A DNA stretch of 64,000 bases from Multifurca ochricompacta (taxonomy: Eukaryota > Basidiomycota > Agaricomycetes > Russulales > Russulaceae). Each line of letters begins with the position of its first letter. Positions within the stretch are counted from its first letter, which is position 1. The notes beneath the pieces are model-generated. The model ran no database searches, was not told the origin of the DNA, and saw only the letters and a list, made by a program, of their open reading frames with translations. Made by a program: the position numbers and the translations under genes. The stretch is from positions 682,001 through 746,000 of the forward strand of contig WTXG01000002.1 of assembly GCA_022496185.1 (NCBI GenBank), written 5' to 3'. Shown here piece by piece: positions 32,696-44,019 of the stretch.

Positions 32696-35089
32696 TTAAG
32701 TGGTCAGCACAGGCGATCGCAAGCGTCGGAAGAGAGCCATCAACGTTTTGCCACCGTCTACCCCCCATCTGAGTCTATGGTTAGAGTCTGCTGTCGAGGC
32801 AGCAAAAAAAGCAACGCACTCTCCCGCAGCCACCTCTGCACAGCCCCTTTCAAACTCCTCCGAGGCCTGAACTTCATTCCACCGTTCAACGACGAAATCC
32901 TAGGGTGTATTTTTCATGCTTCGTCCCAAAATGACTTCAACGGTAATACATACCTCAACCAAAGAATGAAGTTCGTCCCATACCACCGAAGCGAGGAGCA
33001 AGGCGAAGCACGATTGAGGTGTAATAGTGGTCATCATGTGTTCGAGGGCAAGAGCAGCCAATCCAGGCATTTCATATCGATGCGCAATCTGGTAGACCGA
33101 AAGTGCCGAGGCAGGTGGTGGGGTCGAAATTGGGTGAGGATGGGGGTCAGCAGAAGATGGTACTGCGGGCGCGAGAGGGCGCGGGCGACGAGGAGAGTTT
33201 GCGTAATGTGACGAGCCGATAGGAATTGACTGTGCGGTACGGCTCGAAGAAGGTGCGGGCGAAGACACGGATAGGTTGATTGACGGGCTGTCAGGAACGG
33301 CACCACGTCGAGAGACTACCGAACTAGTTGAGGTTGAGCGAAGAGAGGATGAAGGCGGAGCTTTGGAAGCGGATGAAGGGCGTTGAACAGCATTTCGCAT
33401 GGCTGAGGATGTAGACTGACTGCTCTGAAAGGTAGACTTTCCTTGGCTGGAGCCGCTTCCACGACCATCCACAGGAGAGTGGACGCTGTCGCCGCTAGCC
33501 GCGCTTACAATGTCGTCGTCCACAATATCGTTCTTGCTAAAGGTTTTCCAGCCCACTCGCCCGCAGTCCCCTGGGTGCTTAGCCACCGCACACTCCAACC
33601 AGCGCCAATGCCCTCCACAGCCGACCGCGGGTCGTCCTCTTCCTTAAACAGGAGCCAGTTAGCATAGACCCATTTCAGGAGCCAGTAAATTGTAACGAAA
33701 TCGGCTTCTTCCACGATGACAGTATAGATCTTGCGTTGTTCGTTTGTCACTGTTTCAGCAAATGCGGAGGAGAGCATGGATGAAAAGTACTCCGATCGGC
33801 GCATAAGAATGTCGGAGTGAGCATATATGACGCGCTTGCGGGCTGTTATCCGCGAGCCACTAAGAGAATGTGACGAAGAAGAGGAAAGCCGACTTTCGGA
33901 ATTAGCGGCATTTGGGGGGGTGGGAGAGGCAGGGACTTGTGAATATTCACGGGAGGCTTTCTCGAGACAGAAGAATTGGACATCACCAGTATCTGAGCGT
34001 GTGTAAGCTACGTCACTTGATCAGTCAACCAGTCACTGACTAGAATTATCGAGTGAGGCTTCAAGCCCCTCCAGCAGGTCTCGGGGCACATAATATGCCG
34101 AAGGATGCTGAGGAAAGAAGGGCCCCATTGGGGTGTGAATCTGTATGCAGATCACAAATGAGTCCGTTTGGCCAATCCTTGGGTTCTCGAGCAGCGATGA
34201 AAGCGACGGCAAGACACACTCTGCGCACGTTAAGGATGAAAATGCAGAAGAACGGCGTGATATAGAGGCTCACGCCAAACTTCGTTGTCTTGTCTGAATG
34301 TCCACTCGGTCTGCCAAGTGTCCCATGCCCAATCTGCCCTTGCCACGCGTTCACCAAGGCGATCATCCTGGCACTTAATCGCGGCTAACATGGATGCTGA
34401 GATCTCGTATTCGGCATTGGCGTAGTCCAACATAAGGCATGTCACATAGAGGGAAAGGGTAGGAAGGTGGGTAGTCACAATCTCTGTATCAGATTGTGTC
34501 CGTGCTGAATGACCTTCCCAGGATTAGGCAAACAGTGGGAGGTGGGGGGTTGGCCTCCTACCTATTTCAAGTTTATATTTTCCATCTCCAAGCAAAGGGG
34601 ACTCTCTGAGAATCTCGAATTCATCTCGGTCAGGTTCACCCCTCCCGCTCCCTTCTGCTACCTTGTGTGGGCCTCTACCTTCCACAAAGTCTCGAAGCTT
34701 CCTAACATCTTGGACGACCCACTCAAAAGCCTGCCACACGCGAGAGTTATACTGTGGACAATGCAGATCCCATGATCTGGGCACACCGTGAATGACCAGT
34801 GTCGTGTCAGATCATCTTGACTTGTAGACGCGACTGGTGCTATTGTTGCAGCACGCCTAGTTGTTGTGTTCGTTGAATGATACATGGTATTAGATGAACT
34901 GGAGCCAGATGAAGGTCTTTGATCCCAGGTTTCTTGTCGAGTGGTACTCATTGAATGAGTAGACAAAGAACTCTGAGAAGAGCGATGCACATGGGGCGAC
35001 CATGGCCAGAGTTGTTGAGACAGAACGCGCCCAGTTGACGGTGCAGATGAGGATACTGGGGAACTATTGTGTTGCAAATGCTCAGACAT
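32696..35089 (-). CDS. BTB/POZ-domain protein with MATH-like N-terminal half
   Basis: The start is ATG at 35087-35089. After a Ser-rich leader, a GTGTGC..GGCAG intron joins HWSFT to AFEWVVQDVRKLRDFVEG. The following EFEILRESPLLGDGKYKLEI, TLSLYVTCLMLDY and PSLLSLLENPRIGQTDSFVIC form a MATH-like beta domain known from mushroom BTB proteins. BTB part: VIYAHSDILMRRSEYFSSMLSSAFAE, FVTIYWLLKWVYANWLLF; after a disordered linker, YQIAHRYEMPGLAALALEHM completes it. The last exon ends at 32696 (..FRRLRSPVLTT). One frame break at about 33546-33556: TAGEW should run into WKTFSKNDIVDDD, needing one more base. BTB proteins often serve as Cul3 adaptors; that role is inferred. Confidence 0.82.
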
Positions 35090-35174
35090 GTGGACAATGT
35101 AACAAGTATTAAGTCAACAACAGACACCGGCGTCTTTGCCTTCAGTTACTAAGTTCCCACGAATCACATGGCTT

Positions 35175-37400
35175 TCAGTAGGTCGCCCAAAGTGACTCTG
35201 GAAAAATCTTCCGCATTACTGAACGGTCCATATGAGTCAGAAAATCTTGAACAAAAACCAAAAAAAAAAGGACATACAACTCCAATGTTCTAGTGCCCCA
35301 TCTTTCTGCCACGCAATTAGCTGATTATTTGCGTCACTTAGAACCCAGGTGTTGCCGTCCTTGGTATCTCCCCGAATAAGTTTCGGATCCACCTCTCGCT
35401 CTCGAAGAGTGCCAAAGATCATGGCACGGAGATGTGAACCTGCGTAGTCGGCTTCACTTGGGGAACGGAACGATAGCGGTTTTGTAGAAGGCGAACAAAA
35501 GAATACCTGATTCTCAAAGCTTTGAGTGTCGTCTCTCAAGCCAGAATGTCGAGACAAACCAAATTAACAAAAGTGTCTACCAGATCAGGTTGATCAAGAG
35601 GCAGGTCGTGAAGCACGCGACACTGGCCGAAACTCCTTTGCAATGTAAATAGAATTGCTTTCGCGGGATCTGAATTTATCCTCCCTGCAAAGTTCTCAAA
35701 AGAGCAGACGATCGTCAGCTAATGGGTGAGGAAAATCATAAAGCATGCTTCAGCTGACCACTGCAACCACGCCCTCGGGATTCATAATCGTTTTTAAGTC
35801 TTCCCAAAATTGAGTAGTGAATAGGTGTGCAGGCACTCCACCTCCCGAAAAGCAATCATGTACCACATAATCGTATCTGTCAGCGTCGGACGCGCCGTAT
35901 TGTAGCGCTGCCCGTCGCTTCTCGGCCACAACAACGCGAGCATCTTGTAAGAATACGCGGCCACTGCCAAGATCGGGTAGCCCAAAATACTGACGAGAAG
36001 CGTCGTATACAGCGGGGTCAATCTCGATGACCGATGTGTCGATGTTCCGTCTTGCGAAAGAGGTGACTGCAACACCAGCTCCCAAGCCACTATAAGTTAT
36101 CAAGATTTGGTTGTAATGATGGAGTTGACAAGGACCAACATGAACAACGCCTTCTCACGATCAGGTTGGATGGCTCGATCACTCGTGTTAATTAGGCGAA
36201 CAGCTTCTTGCAGTACAAATGCGCTGTAAATGGAGTCCCCAAGAGGAGTCCCCTCAGCGTCAAGTAAAGGAGCACTGTTAGCACGGGTCGCTATTTTGTC
36301 CCCAATCCAGACACCACCCAGGATAGAATGCGATGCACGAAGGTATCGGAGCGAAGTCGGATAGCGTTCTGACGTGCCCTGTACATCAGACGGCAGAGAC
36401 TCCCCAACAACTATAACGCCCGTGACAGAAGATGTGGATGACAGTATCCGTAACGGGAAGTTTGGGTGTGTGTAAGGCCTTGTCACAGGCCGCGGCAACA
36501 GAGGAGGGTTCATGAGCCAGAGCGAAAGCGAAAGAAACAGGACGGCCAATCCGGGTTTCAGTAAACCGCGCGTGGAAAGAGATGACAGCGATTTGTCTTC
36601 CTTATCCAATTTCTTGCTTGAAGAATATATGGTAATGAGTGTAGAAGAGAAGGCATAGAGAACGATGCCAGTTCCGCCAAGTATGCGGAGCTAAGAGACT
36701 TATTGGACACACATGTAACAACGAGAGGCAATGCCCTCAACTCACTATTTCATTGTCGGAATATCCCAAGTCATACGATCCTAGCAGACCACCCCAGATC
36801 GTCTGGAATCCAATGATACTTGTGGCACACGCTGGAAGGATAGTAAAGCGTGCAGTTGAATTCTCTGACGAGTAGGTCTCGAATGCTGCCTGTATACCAT
36901 CAGCGCTTCGAAGTATGTTCGAAAAGTAGTAGTGCACACACAGTTGACCGCTTCACGACCGAGACTCCTAAGTAGATCACTGGAAAGAGTACAACTAGAT
37001 GCGTTACTGTAGAGCCGAGGGTGGGGTTGTTGACCCTTCCAGTATAGAGTGCCGTCCAATACGAAGAAACAGGAATCGAGGCGACCAAACCACCCAAGAT
37101 GGCGAGAGAAGGCCACAAAGATGGCACCGGACCAAATGCGCCTGTGATCGTCGCAGCCCAGACGATCTTGTCAAGATGTAGATTGATAGATACACCACCG
37201 TACAATGGATCCAAGTCACGGAGGTATAAGAAAGTGACGAGAGAAAGCGAAGCTATGAGCAAGAGGATTGGAATTATAAGCAATATATAAATATGAGACT
37301 TGTGTCCCTCTTCACGAGGGATATTCGCAATTTGATTTTCCCTACTCTGCAACGGTGCAGGTGCAGCACTCTCCCGCTTCTTTCGTGGTCGTGGAGGCAT
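35175..37400 (-). CDS. Multi-TM protein with spermidine-synthase-like (PABS) domain
   Basis: The start is ATG at 37398-37400 (MPPRPRKKRE; the open frame continues upstream without need). The N-terminal half has about eight hydrophobic segments (YILLIIPILLLIASLSLVTF, THLVVLFPVIYLGVSVV, ILRILGGTGIVLYAFSSTLI, LAVLFLSLSLWLMN). The C-terminal half is a Rossmann methyltransferase/aminopropyltransferase fold: ALFIGLGAGVAVTSFARR, SVIEIDPAVYD, VFLQDAR, then DYVVHDCFSGGGVPAHLFT and VNFAGRI. Exons join in frame across at least eight introns; the last exon ends PESLWATY, stop 35175. Membrane-fused spermidine-synthase-like proteins are known in bacteria and fungi, with unsettled chemistry; polyamine synthesis should not be assumed. 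Its stop lies only 85 bp from the next gene's start. Confidence 0.8.
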
Positions 37401-37553
37401 TGATAAATGGTGAGTTTTGGGTCTGCAGCTAGCACGTGCAGTGGTTGCCCTGCACTGCCCTACACTGCTCGGCTCGACCACCAGCGCTGCTCATCATTCG
37501 CTTCACACTACCTTCATTTAAACTGGATCGTTATAAACTCATCGACGTGAAAA

Positions 37554-39207
37554 ATGGATACAAATTCTCAGTCTCACGGTGAACCCTCTCTCGTCTTCGA
37601 CAGCCTCGACATCGACTTGGTTGTTAAGGTGCTATCGCACACTGCATATAGTGAGTCCCAGCCTTCTCTCCATTTTGACCAAGACCCTTACACACAGTAC
37701 AGGCCCTTTCTTTCTCTTTTTACTGCCCGTCTTTTTCTTCTTTCAAGGCCACAAGTTAGATGATCCACCCATTTTGATAACTTCAGCCTATTTCGTGTTG
37801 GTGTCATTCTTTTGTGTGTTTATTTCTTATAATTATAAACATGAGATGAACGGCCCTCCTCCTTTCAGGGTTGTTAAAATGGTACGCTAGATTATATCGC
37901 AATCAAGGGAGTTTGCTCTTTGGCCCGGGCGCAGTCGACTGGGGTGAACAAATTGTTCTCATCACTGGAGGTGCGCCGCCCAAAATGTCATTTACGCCTC
38001 TATCCTGTGAACACCTTTACAGGAGCTTCTGGAGTTGGGGAGTTACTTGCGAATACTTTGGCGGTCCGCAATGTTACAGTTGTTGTTCTTGACATAAAGC
38101 CTATTGTTACTGAGAACTGTGGGTGTCCAGCTCCGAGATCATTGCTGAGATCCCAGCCAACTGGTCTTCAGATAATATCACTTACTACAAATGCGATATC
38201 ACAAAATGGGAGGAGGTCGAGGCTGTCGCGAAAAAGGTTATTGAGGAGGTATGTATGATGTATGCCATTTGCATTTAGCAATGTTGAAGCTGCTTGGTAG
38301 GTTGGTCACCCCACTGTGTTGGTCAATAATGCTGGCGTGGTCCAAGGGAAGCTCATATTGGACCTATCTCCCGAAGATGTCAAACAGTCTGTCCATATTT
38401 CTCAATGCAAAGAAGTAGTCAATTGACTTACAGGCTAGAACTTTCAATGTCAACACACTCGCTCACTTCTGGACTTTGAAAGCATTTCTCCCCGAAATGA
38501 TTAAGAACAAGTCTGGTCATGTTGTCAGCCCTATCAACTCTTTTTTTGCGAATACCACTGACTAGCTCGACAGGTAACAACGGCTTCTGTCGGTGGTATT
38601 GTTGGAATGGCACAGATGAGTTCGTAATTTGCACGAAACGTTACTCCTTTATCTCTCAACTAAGATAACCTCAGCCGATTACAATGCGTCCAAGGCAGCC
38701 GTTATCTCGTTACATGAATCGTTGCGGTACGAACTTGACAAGCGGTGAGTATTGAAAGCCGAACCACAGGATGGCTCTATCTGACGCCCATGACGCAGTT
38801 ATCACGCACCCTATATCCGTACCAGTCTGATTGTTCCAGGTCATATCCTGACACCTCTTTTCTCAACCACCCATTTCCCCAGCAGCTGGCTTTTCCGGTT
38901 CTGCTTCCCTTCCTTGGAGCCGATTACTGTTGCAAAAGCAATCATTGCAGTATTAGACGAGCAGCACTCTCAGACAGTCTACTTGCCATTCTATGCGAAT
39001 TTCACGCCGCTGTTACCCTTACTTCCTAGCTTTTTGAGGGATCTCGCACAATGGGTACACTCATCTTACCATACTTCACGTCCTTCGCTAACATTTATAC
39101 AGTTTTCTGGTGCAGATCATGCTATGAATAGTTTCATTAAAGTTTCCGGTCGTCGGGAAGACGAAGGCCCCGTCTCTGATCTTTCTCGTCATTCTAAGAG
39201 CGAGTAA
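37554..39207 (+). CDS. Short-chain dehydrogenase/reductase, membrane-associated (RDH/DHRS type)
   Basis: NAD(P)-dependent oxidoreductase. ATG 37554. Two hydrophobic N-terminal segments suggest ER or lipid-droplet attachment, then ARLYRNQGSLLFGPGAVDWGEQIVLITGGASGVGELLAN (nucleotide-binding TGxxxGxG form, split by an intron), the Asp in VVLDIKP, CDITKWEEV, NNAGVVQGKLI, the Ser strand TTASVGGIVGMAQM, catalytic YNASKAAVISLHESL and PGHILTPLF. About nine GT-AG introns, all frame-restoring; stop at 39205-39207. This arrangement resembles human RDH10/DHRS3-type and fungal long-chain alcohol or ketone reductases. The substrate cannot be told. Confidence 0.85.
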
Positions 39208-39616
39208 AATGTACATAGGAACTTGCTAAAGAATGTAATTTGATAACCCCCCCCTCCAAAAAAAAGTAGGTGCTTTTATAAGAGGACAAGCGCAATCTGC
39301 CGTCCCTTAGGGATATGAGCAACACACAGCTCAAAGGTGTTTCTTAGTCTTCTGGAAAGAGCGTAGAAACATAACCACTACCAGCCCCACGTGAACAGAA
39401 ACTATTGAGGGTGATGGAGAGTTGGAGAATCCGACGCCTGGACTTACATAAGGGATATATTATGGGTGAAAAGTACATCGTCTGAATTCTCATGATGCTG
39501 GCGGTCAGACGTTCAACTTGCTTAAGCTGTACATAGCATATGTGAAACGTAGCACGAGGTACGGAACACAGAGCGAGCGGATGTATTCATCCTATAGCAT
39601 AGCACTCGGACTCGTC
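39208..39616. other. Convergent 3' intergenic region
   Basis: Lies between the 3' ends of the SDR and L35 genes. No gene supported; it has a short C8-A8 tract at 39246-39266. Confidence 0.55.
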
Positions 39617-40151
39617 TCATGCCTTAACAGCATACTTCCTCCGGGGGAAGTGGATTTCCTTCTTACGCTGCTTGAGCGTCTTAAGAGACTTCTCGTGCTA
39701 CCACAGAAATTTCAGTCGCGTAGAGAAAAGTCGTTAGAGACGAATTCACTTTAGTCAACCGCCGTCGGATGGCACGCGTTTTCTTGGGTCGCAAATCAAG
39801 AGGAAGATACTTCTTGTTCTTGTAATATTCTCGAAGGTTTTGGCGTGCTTTTTGGTTTGTTACAGTGAGCACCCGAGCGATCGACTTGCGCACAGCGTTG
39901 CTGTACGTAGATGAGCCTAGTCCAAACAGAGCGAGAGTGAGAACGTACATCTTAGTCAACTTTGATGCGGAGCCCCCAGCAATTTTCTGCACCCGCAGTG
40001 TAAGAAGCTCATTTTTCAGTTCCAATAGCTGTTTCGCCAAGTCATTCTTAGACCTAGGAATAGAATGCCAACAGTTAGTAACTCGCGTCACTTGTAATTA
40101 AATATGAACGCACTTTGACTGAAGCTCGTACGCCTTTACCTTGTTTGGCAT
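39617..40151 (-). CDS. RPL35: 60S ribosomal protein L35 (uL29)
   Basis: Cytosolic large-subunit protein near the polypeptide exit tunnel. The start is ATG at 40149-40151 ([13 protein letters not shown]). After the first intron: [35 protein letters not shown]. After the second: [22 protein letters not shown], then [24 protein letters not shown]. After the third: [21 protein letters not shown] and YAVKA, stop at 39617. Three GT-AG introns. Every block matches eukaryotic L35; length about 123 residues as expected. It is divergent from HIS6 with ~200 bp between starts. Confidence 0.95.
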
Positions 40152-40351
40152 CTTGCGAGGTCGAGAAAAATTACCTTGAGGAGGAGGACGGCTTTGAACG
40201 TGTTACAGATCATTAACCGATGGGTGGTCATGAATTCACCCAACCGGATAAGCTATACAGTTTTTCGACTATATGTCCCACGCCACATTGCCTGGTTTCT
40301 GTCGGGATGCCGGCCCGACATGGTCACAGTCTTTACCATTGTTTTTTTTTC

Positions 40352-41645
40352 ATGACTTCACATCGGAGGAGCCTGTTTCGCCCTTGCATTGATCTTCATA
40401 ACGGACAGGTCAAGCAAATCGTGGGTGGTACACTTTCAGAAATAGATCCGGGGTCTTTGAAAACAAATTTTGTTGCAAAGTACGCCATGAGCCACTCCTG
40501 TTTTCAGACTTGGCTAAGTTGGTCCTAAGAGAGTCACCCGGAGACTTTGCACGGCTATACAAACTACATGGGTTAGAGGGAGGGCATTTAATTAAGCTCG
40601 GACCGGGGAATGAAGAGGCAGCTAAAGATGCCTAAGTACTTGGCCAGGTCCGCTTGAGTTTTGTCGTCAATTGTCATCAGGTTACGAACTCCCATAATGA
40701 ATTAGGGGGCCTACAGATCGGAGGCGGAATAACTGACCAGAATGCCTTCTCGTGGATAGAATGTGGGGCCAGCAAGGTGGGGATCTCTGTTGTGCTACAT
40801 GCTTGCAATGATCAGAGGGTCTCTTGCTCAGGTTATTGTTACTTCGTACCTTTTCCCCAATCAGAAGTTCTCTCTTCGGAGACTACAGAACATATCTTCT
40901 CTCGTGGGAAAGGAACGCCTAGTTGTCGACATCAGGTGTGTTCCATTGGTTCGCATCGCGCTGGACCTGATGCAAATGTGGCCAGCTGCCGACGGAGAGG
41001 TCCTAGATGGATGGTCGCAATGAACAAGTGGCAGGACATCACTGATACAGAAGTCTGCCGAGGCACGAATTAGACAACTTCTGCACAAAGTCTCGCGTAC
41101 TGAGTCGCCTTGCAGAAACACTTGACTTGTTATCAGATTATTGCAGGTGGGTCGGTCCTGCAACGCTGAAGGTCATGGGGTTCATTCAGGATTTTAGTGA
41201 ATTTCTTGTACACGCAGCAGACGTGGAGGGTCTATGCCAAGGTATAGACGAGGAACTTGTCGCCCGTACGTTTCTGTTTGTCACGTATCACAATGTTTTA
41301 ACGAGTTTTAGTTCTTGGGAATTGGGTAACAATACCAACGACGTATGCCGGAGGAGCCAAAGGTAAGGTCGTCATAACTGCAATTAACTGCGATAAACCG
41401 CGATAATTTGCTCTTACAAATAATAAGATATCTCTGATTTGAGCACGGTCCAACGACTTTCTGATGGAAAGGTTGATCTGACTTACGGGAGGTTAGTCGC
41501 TGTTCATTGCCTGCCACACAATTTTGTTTTGAGCATAGATGTTGCAAGCTCCCTTGACATATTTGGAGGGAACTTGGTCAAATTTCAAGACTTGGTCGAA
41601 TGGAACAAGTCCGCTCTCTCAGGTCCATCACCAGCATCATCGTAG
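40352..41645 (+). CDS. HIS6: HisA isomerase of histidine synthesis (HIS6), frame interrupted
   Basis: Phosphoribosylformimino-AICAR-phosphate (ProFAR) isomerase, fourth step of histidine synthesis. ATG 40352. TIM-barrel landmarks: [17 protein letters not shown] (catalytic Asp),  [51 protein letters not shown].., [29 protein letters not shown] (second catalytic Asp), [28 protein letters not shown]. Seven or eight introns, one with a GC donor (41063-41115). At 40633 the frame meets TAA directly after AAKDA; inserting one T (CCTTAAGT) gives ..DALSTWPG and rejoins the next exon exactly. An essential enzyme otherwise complete, so I read this as a missing base rather than a dead gene. Confidence 0.9.
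41063..41115 (+). other. GC-AG intron in HIS6
   Basis: 53-nt intron with donor CGAG/GCACGA and acceptor TTGCAG. Removing it gives ..[15 protein letters not shown], the same length as the yeast protein between its flanking conserved blocks. The donor is weaker than those in BUD31. Confidence 0.65.
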
Positions 41646-41747
41646 GGATCACAATAGCATTTGCCATGCTCGTGCAAAAAATGCCAACGGGACAACTGGT
41701 TCATTTACGACTTAGCTACAGGCTACAGCAGGCTTCCCTTTGCGCCT

Positions 41748-43681
41748 TCAGTACCTTAGCGAAGCTTCCAGCATCCTCGTCAGGTGTTCCCTGCCATCCT
41801 CACCAGCAACATCTCCGACACCCGGGCGAGATCTAATACACGTCGCTGTGGCAATGTTCCCTCCACAAGCATTGGGACGTCCGCCTTTGTATATCCAACT
41901 GCCTCAAGGCCTCGTGGTACACCAAGGCCATCCAAGAAGGACGCGATGGCTCGAATAGATGAGAGCCAACAGCACCGTCTGGGATAGAGGTTATGGACTG
42001 GTCAAGGGGGGTTGTTTGCTTAAACACGGCAAGTGCCTGGCGGTGCTTCTCTGGGGAGGATGGAGCTGTAAATTGGAAGACGGCGGGGCCAGTGAGGGCC
42101 ACGCTGATACCGTGGGGTATAATCGGGTGGTCAACGAGATAGCCAGCATGTTGATACCTGGGGCCTTTCTTGTTAAGCCCAGAAATCTGAGAACAGAGTA
42201 AATGGAAGTCGACATGTCGCAAGAAAGGACATACGGGATAGCTCATGCCATGGCAGAGGTGGACACCGGCATTACCAAACCCATGCCAGCAAAAGACGCG
42301 GCCAAACTAGAGGGAGATTAACACATGAGCGTGCTTGATCCATCTCGACAACCATAAAATATACAGTAGTTGGCGACGCGCTTCAACATTGTCCTTATCT
42401 TTAGCCACCTTAGGTAGGTACTTGACCGTTTGTTCTAGGGCCCAGAAGGAGAATATATCTGCGACAGGGTTGCTGCCCTGATATGCAGGTCTGAGGATGG
42501 GATTTGCCGGTCTTGGTGAACGTTCCGTGTACCTACAACTTGAGAATTAGAGGAGAGGAGCCCGGACAAGAGGCGAACGTACGGAATCGCGGTGAAACTT
42601 TCTAAACTATGGAAGAGGACATCAAGGCCAGCACTAATGTGGACTGCTGTGGGGCAGGATTCGGTATTCAAGGTATCGACAATCCCGAGAGTGGGTTTCA
42701 AAGCGCGACTGGCAATGCCAGTCTTGAAAGATTTAGATGTGATATCAAGGATAGCGGTACCGGTCGTTTCAGAGCCAGTGCCAGCAGTGGTTGGGACTTG
42801 ATGGTCTAGAGTCAGTTGGAGAAGGAAACACATACATCACACACATGCCTGCAATCAGCGAGCGTAGGGGCTTTGAGATAGCCAAACCCTTCCCTATGGG
42901 TGCATTGATAAAATCGTACAAGTCCGCATCCTTGTATACTGTAAAGCTTTGGAGGGGTCAACAAGGGTGCCGGATTTGAAAGCCAGCGTACAGATTGGCC
43001 GCTTTAGCAGTGTCTATAACACTGCCGCCACCGACGCTGCATCGTATAGGTAAGCCCAAACACAAATTCTTGAGGACTATGTTACGTACGCAAGAAAGTG
43101 GGAGAAATCGTGCTCTCTTGACCAAGCAATCGCCTCTCGCCAACTGTCCTCCGTTGGCTCCGTTATAACCCGGTCGAAAATCTCAAAGGGTAAATCTTGC
43201 TGTGATGAGAGTGACTCGATCGCCTTGGGGTGAAGTCAGGTGTTAATATATAGAGACAAACAGAGAATGGACATGCCATCTTCATAGGAAGAAGTTTGGC
43301 AACGTTGGGATCCGTAAACACAGCCACCTGTGACATATATTAGGCTTGATTTGAGTTAGATCCAAGACACAAGACTGACTTTTGTAGCTTTCATGTTTTT
43401 CAAGTCCATGCCGACCTCACGAGTGACGCCGTCTCCAAACCGAAGATTGGACGCAGCAACCTGATGTCGAGTTCAACATGACGACAAGACGCATGAAAGG
43501 AGTATAATACCTCGAAAGCATACTCTCTATCCACTTTTTCGACGGGAGTAGCGAGTCTCCTAAGCTGATTAGCGATCACATGAGCATTGTGAACGGTATG
43601 AGAACCATGACAAGGACAGTTTGTATGCTGAGAAGCATTGATGAGCCTGACGATTGCAGAGCGAGAAGGGGTAGGTGGCAT
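41748..43681 (-). CDS. Mitochondrial hydroxyacid-oxoacid transhydrogenase (iron ADH family), frame interrupted
   Basis: Group III iron alcohol dehydrogenase like ADHFE1/HOT, which couples 4-hydroxybutyrate oxidation to 2-oxoglutarate reduction. The start is ATG at 43679-43681; the N-terminus ([20 protein letters not shown]) looks like a mitochondrial presequence. Signatures: [48 protein letters not shown], metal site DVLFHSLES, and [22 protein letters not shown]. About nine introns. Two frame breaks near the C-terminus: at 41948-41950 (HLFE should continue [20 protein letters not shown]; one G missing) and at 41821-41826 (one C missing before [19 protein letters not shown]). With both repaired the gene ends at 41748; the literal frame ends at 41833. 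Confidence 0.88.
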
Positions 43682-44019
43682 AAAGTGAGTGAGAGAGATG
43701 GTGTGTGTAGTTATGGGGGTGGGTGGGGAGTGGGGATGATGATGAAGGGTGAGCGGGGTAAATTTAAATTTAAATTAGGCTCGGAAGCTCGGAATTAGGT
43801 CTCGGCTCGGGCTTGATGAACCCCGTGACCCGTGAACCCCGTGATTATATGCGCGCAAGGAGTGCGGCTAAGTTAGCGTGTGGCGTTGCTGCTGTACGTA
43901 TCCGTATCGTGAATGTGTACTGACGGTGTAGGCGACCTCAAGTACATATTTTTCACTCTCTTTTCCCCTTGACGCTCCTTTTTATTTTATCTTTTCTCTC
44001 TTTTCTTGTCTGAGGAGAA
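43682..44019. promoter_or_regulatory. Divergent promoter, HOT / aspartic protease
   Basis: 338 bp between divergent starts. It contains a palindrome-like AT stretch (AAATTTAAATTTAAATT near 43761-43777) and a CT-rich leader (43955-44005) before the protease ATG. Confidence 0.45.

Noticed and set aside
34658..34835. Frame shift in the BTB gene between HWSFT and AFEWVV
   Set aside because: A 55-nt GTGTGC..GGCAG intron explains it exactly.
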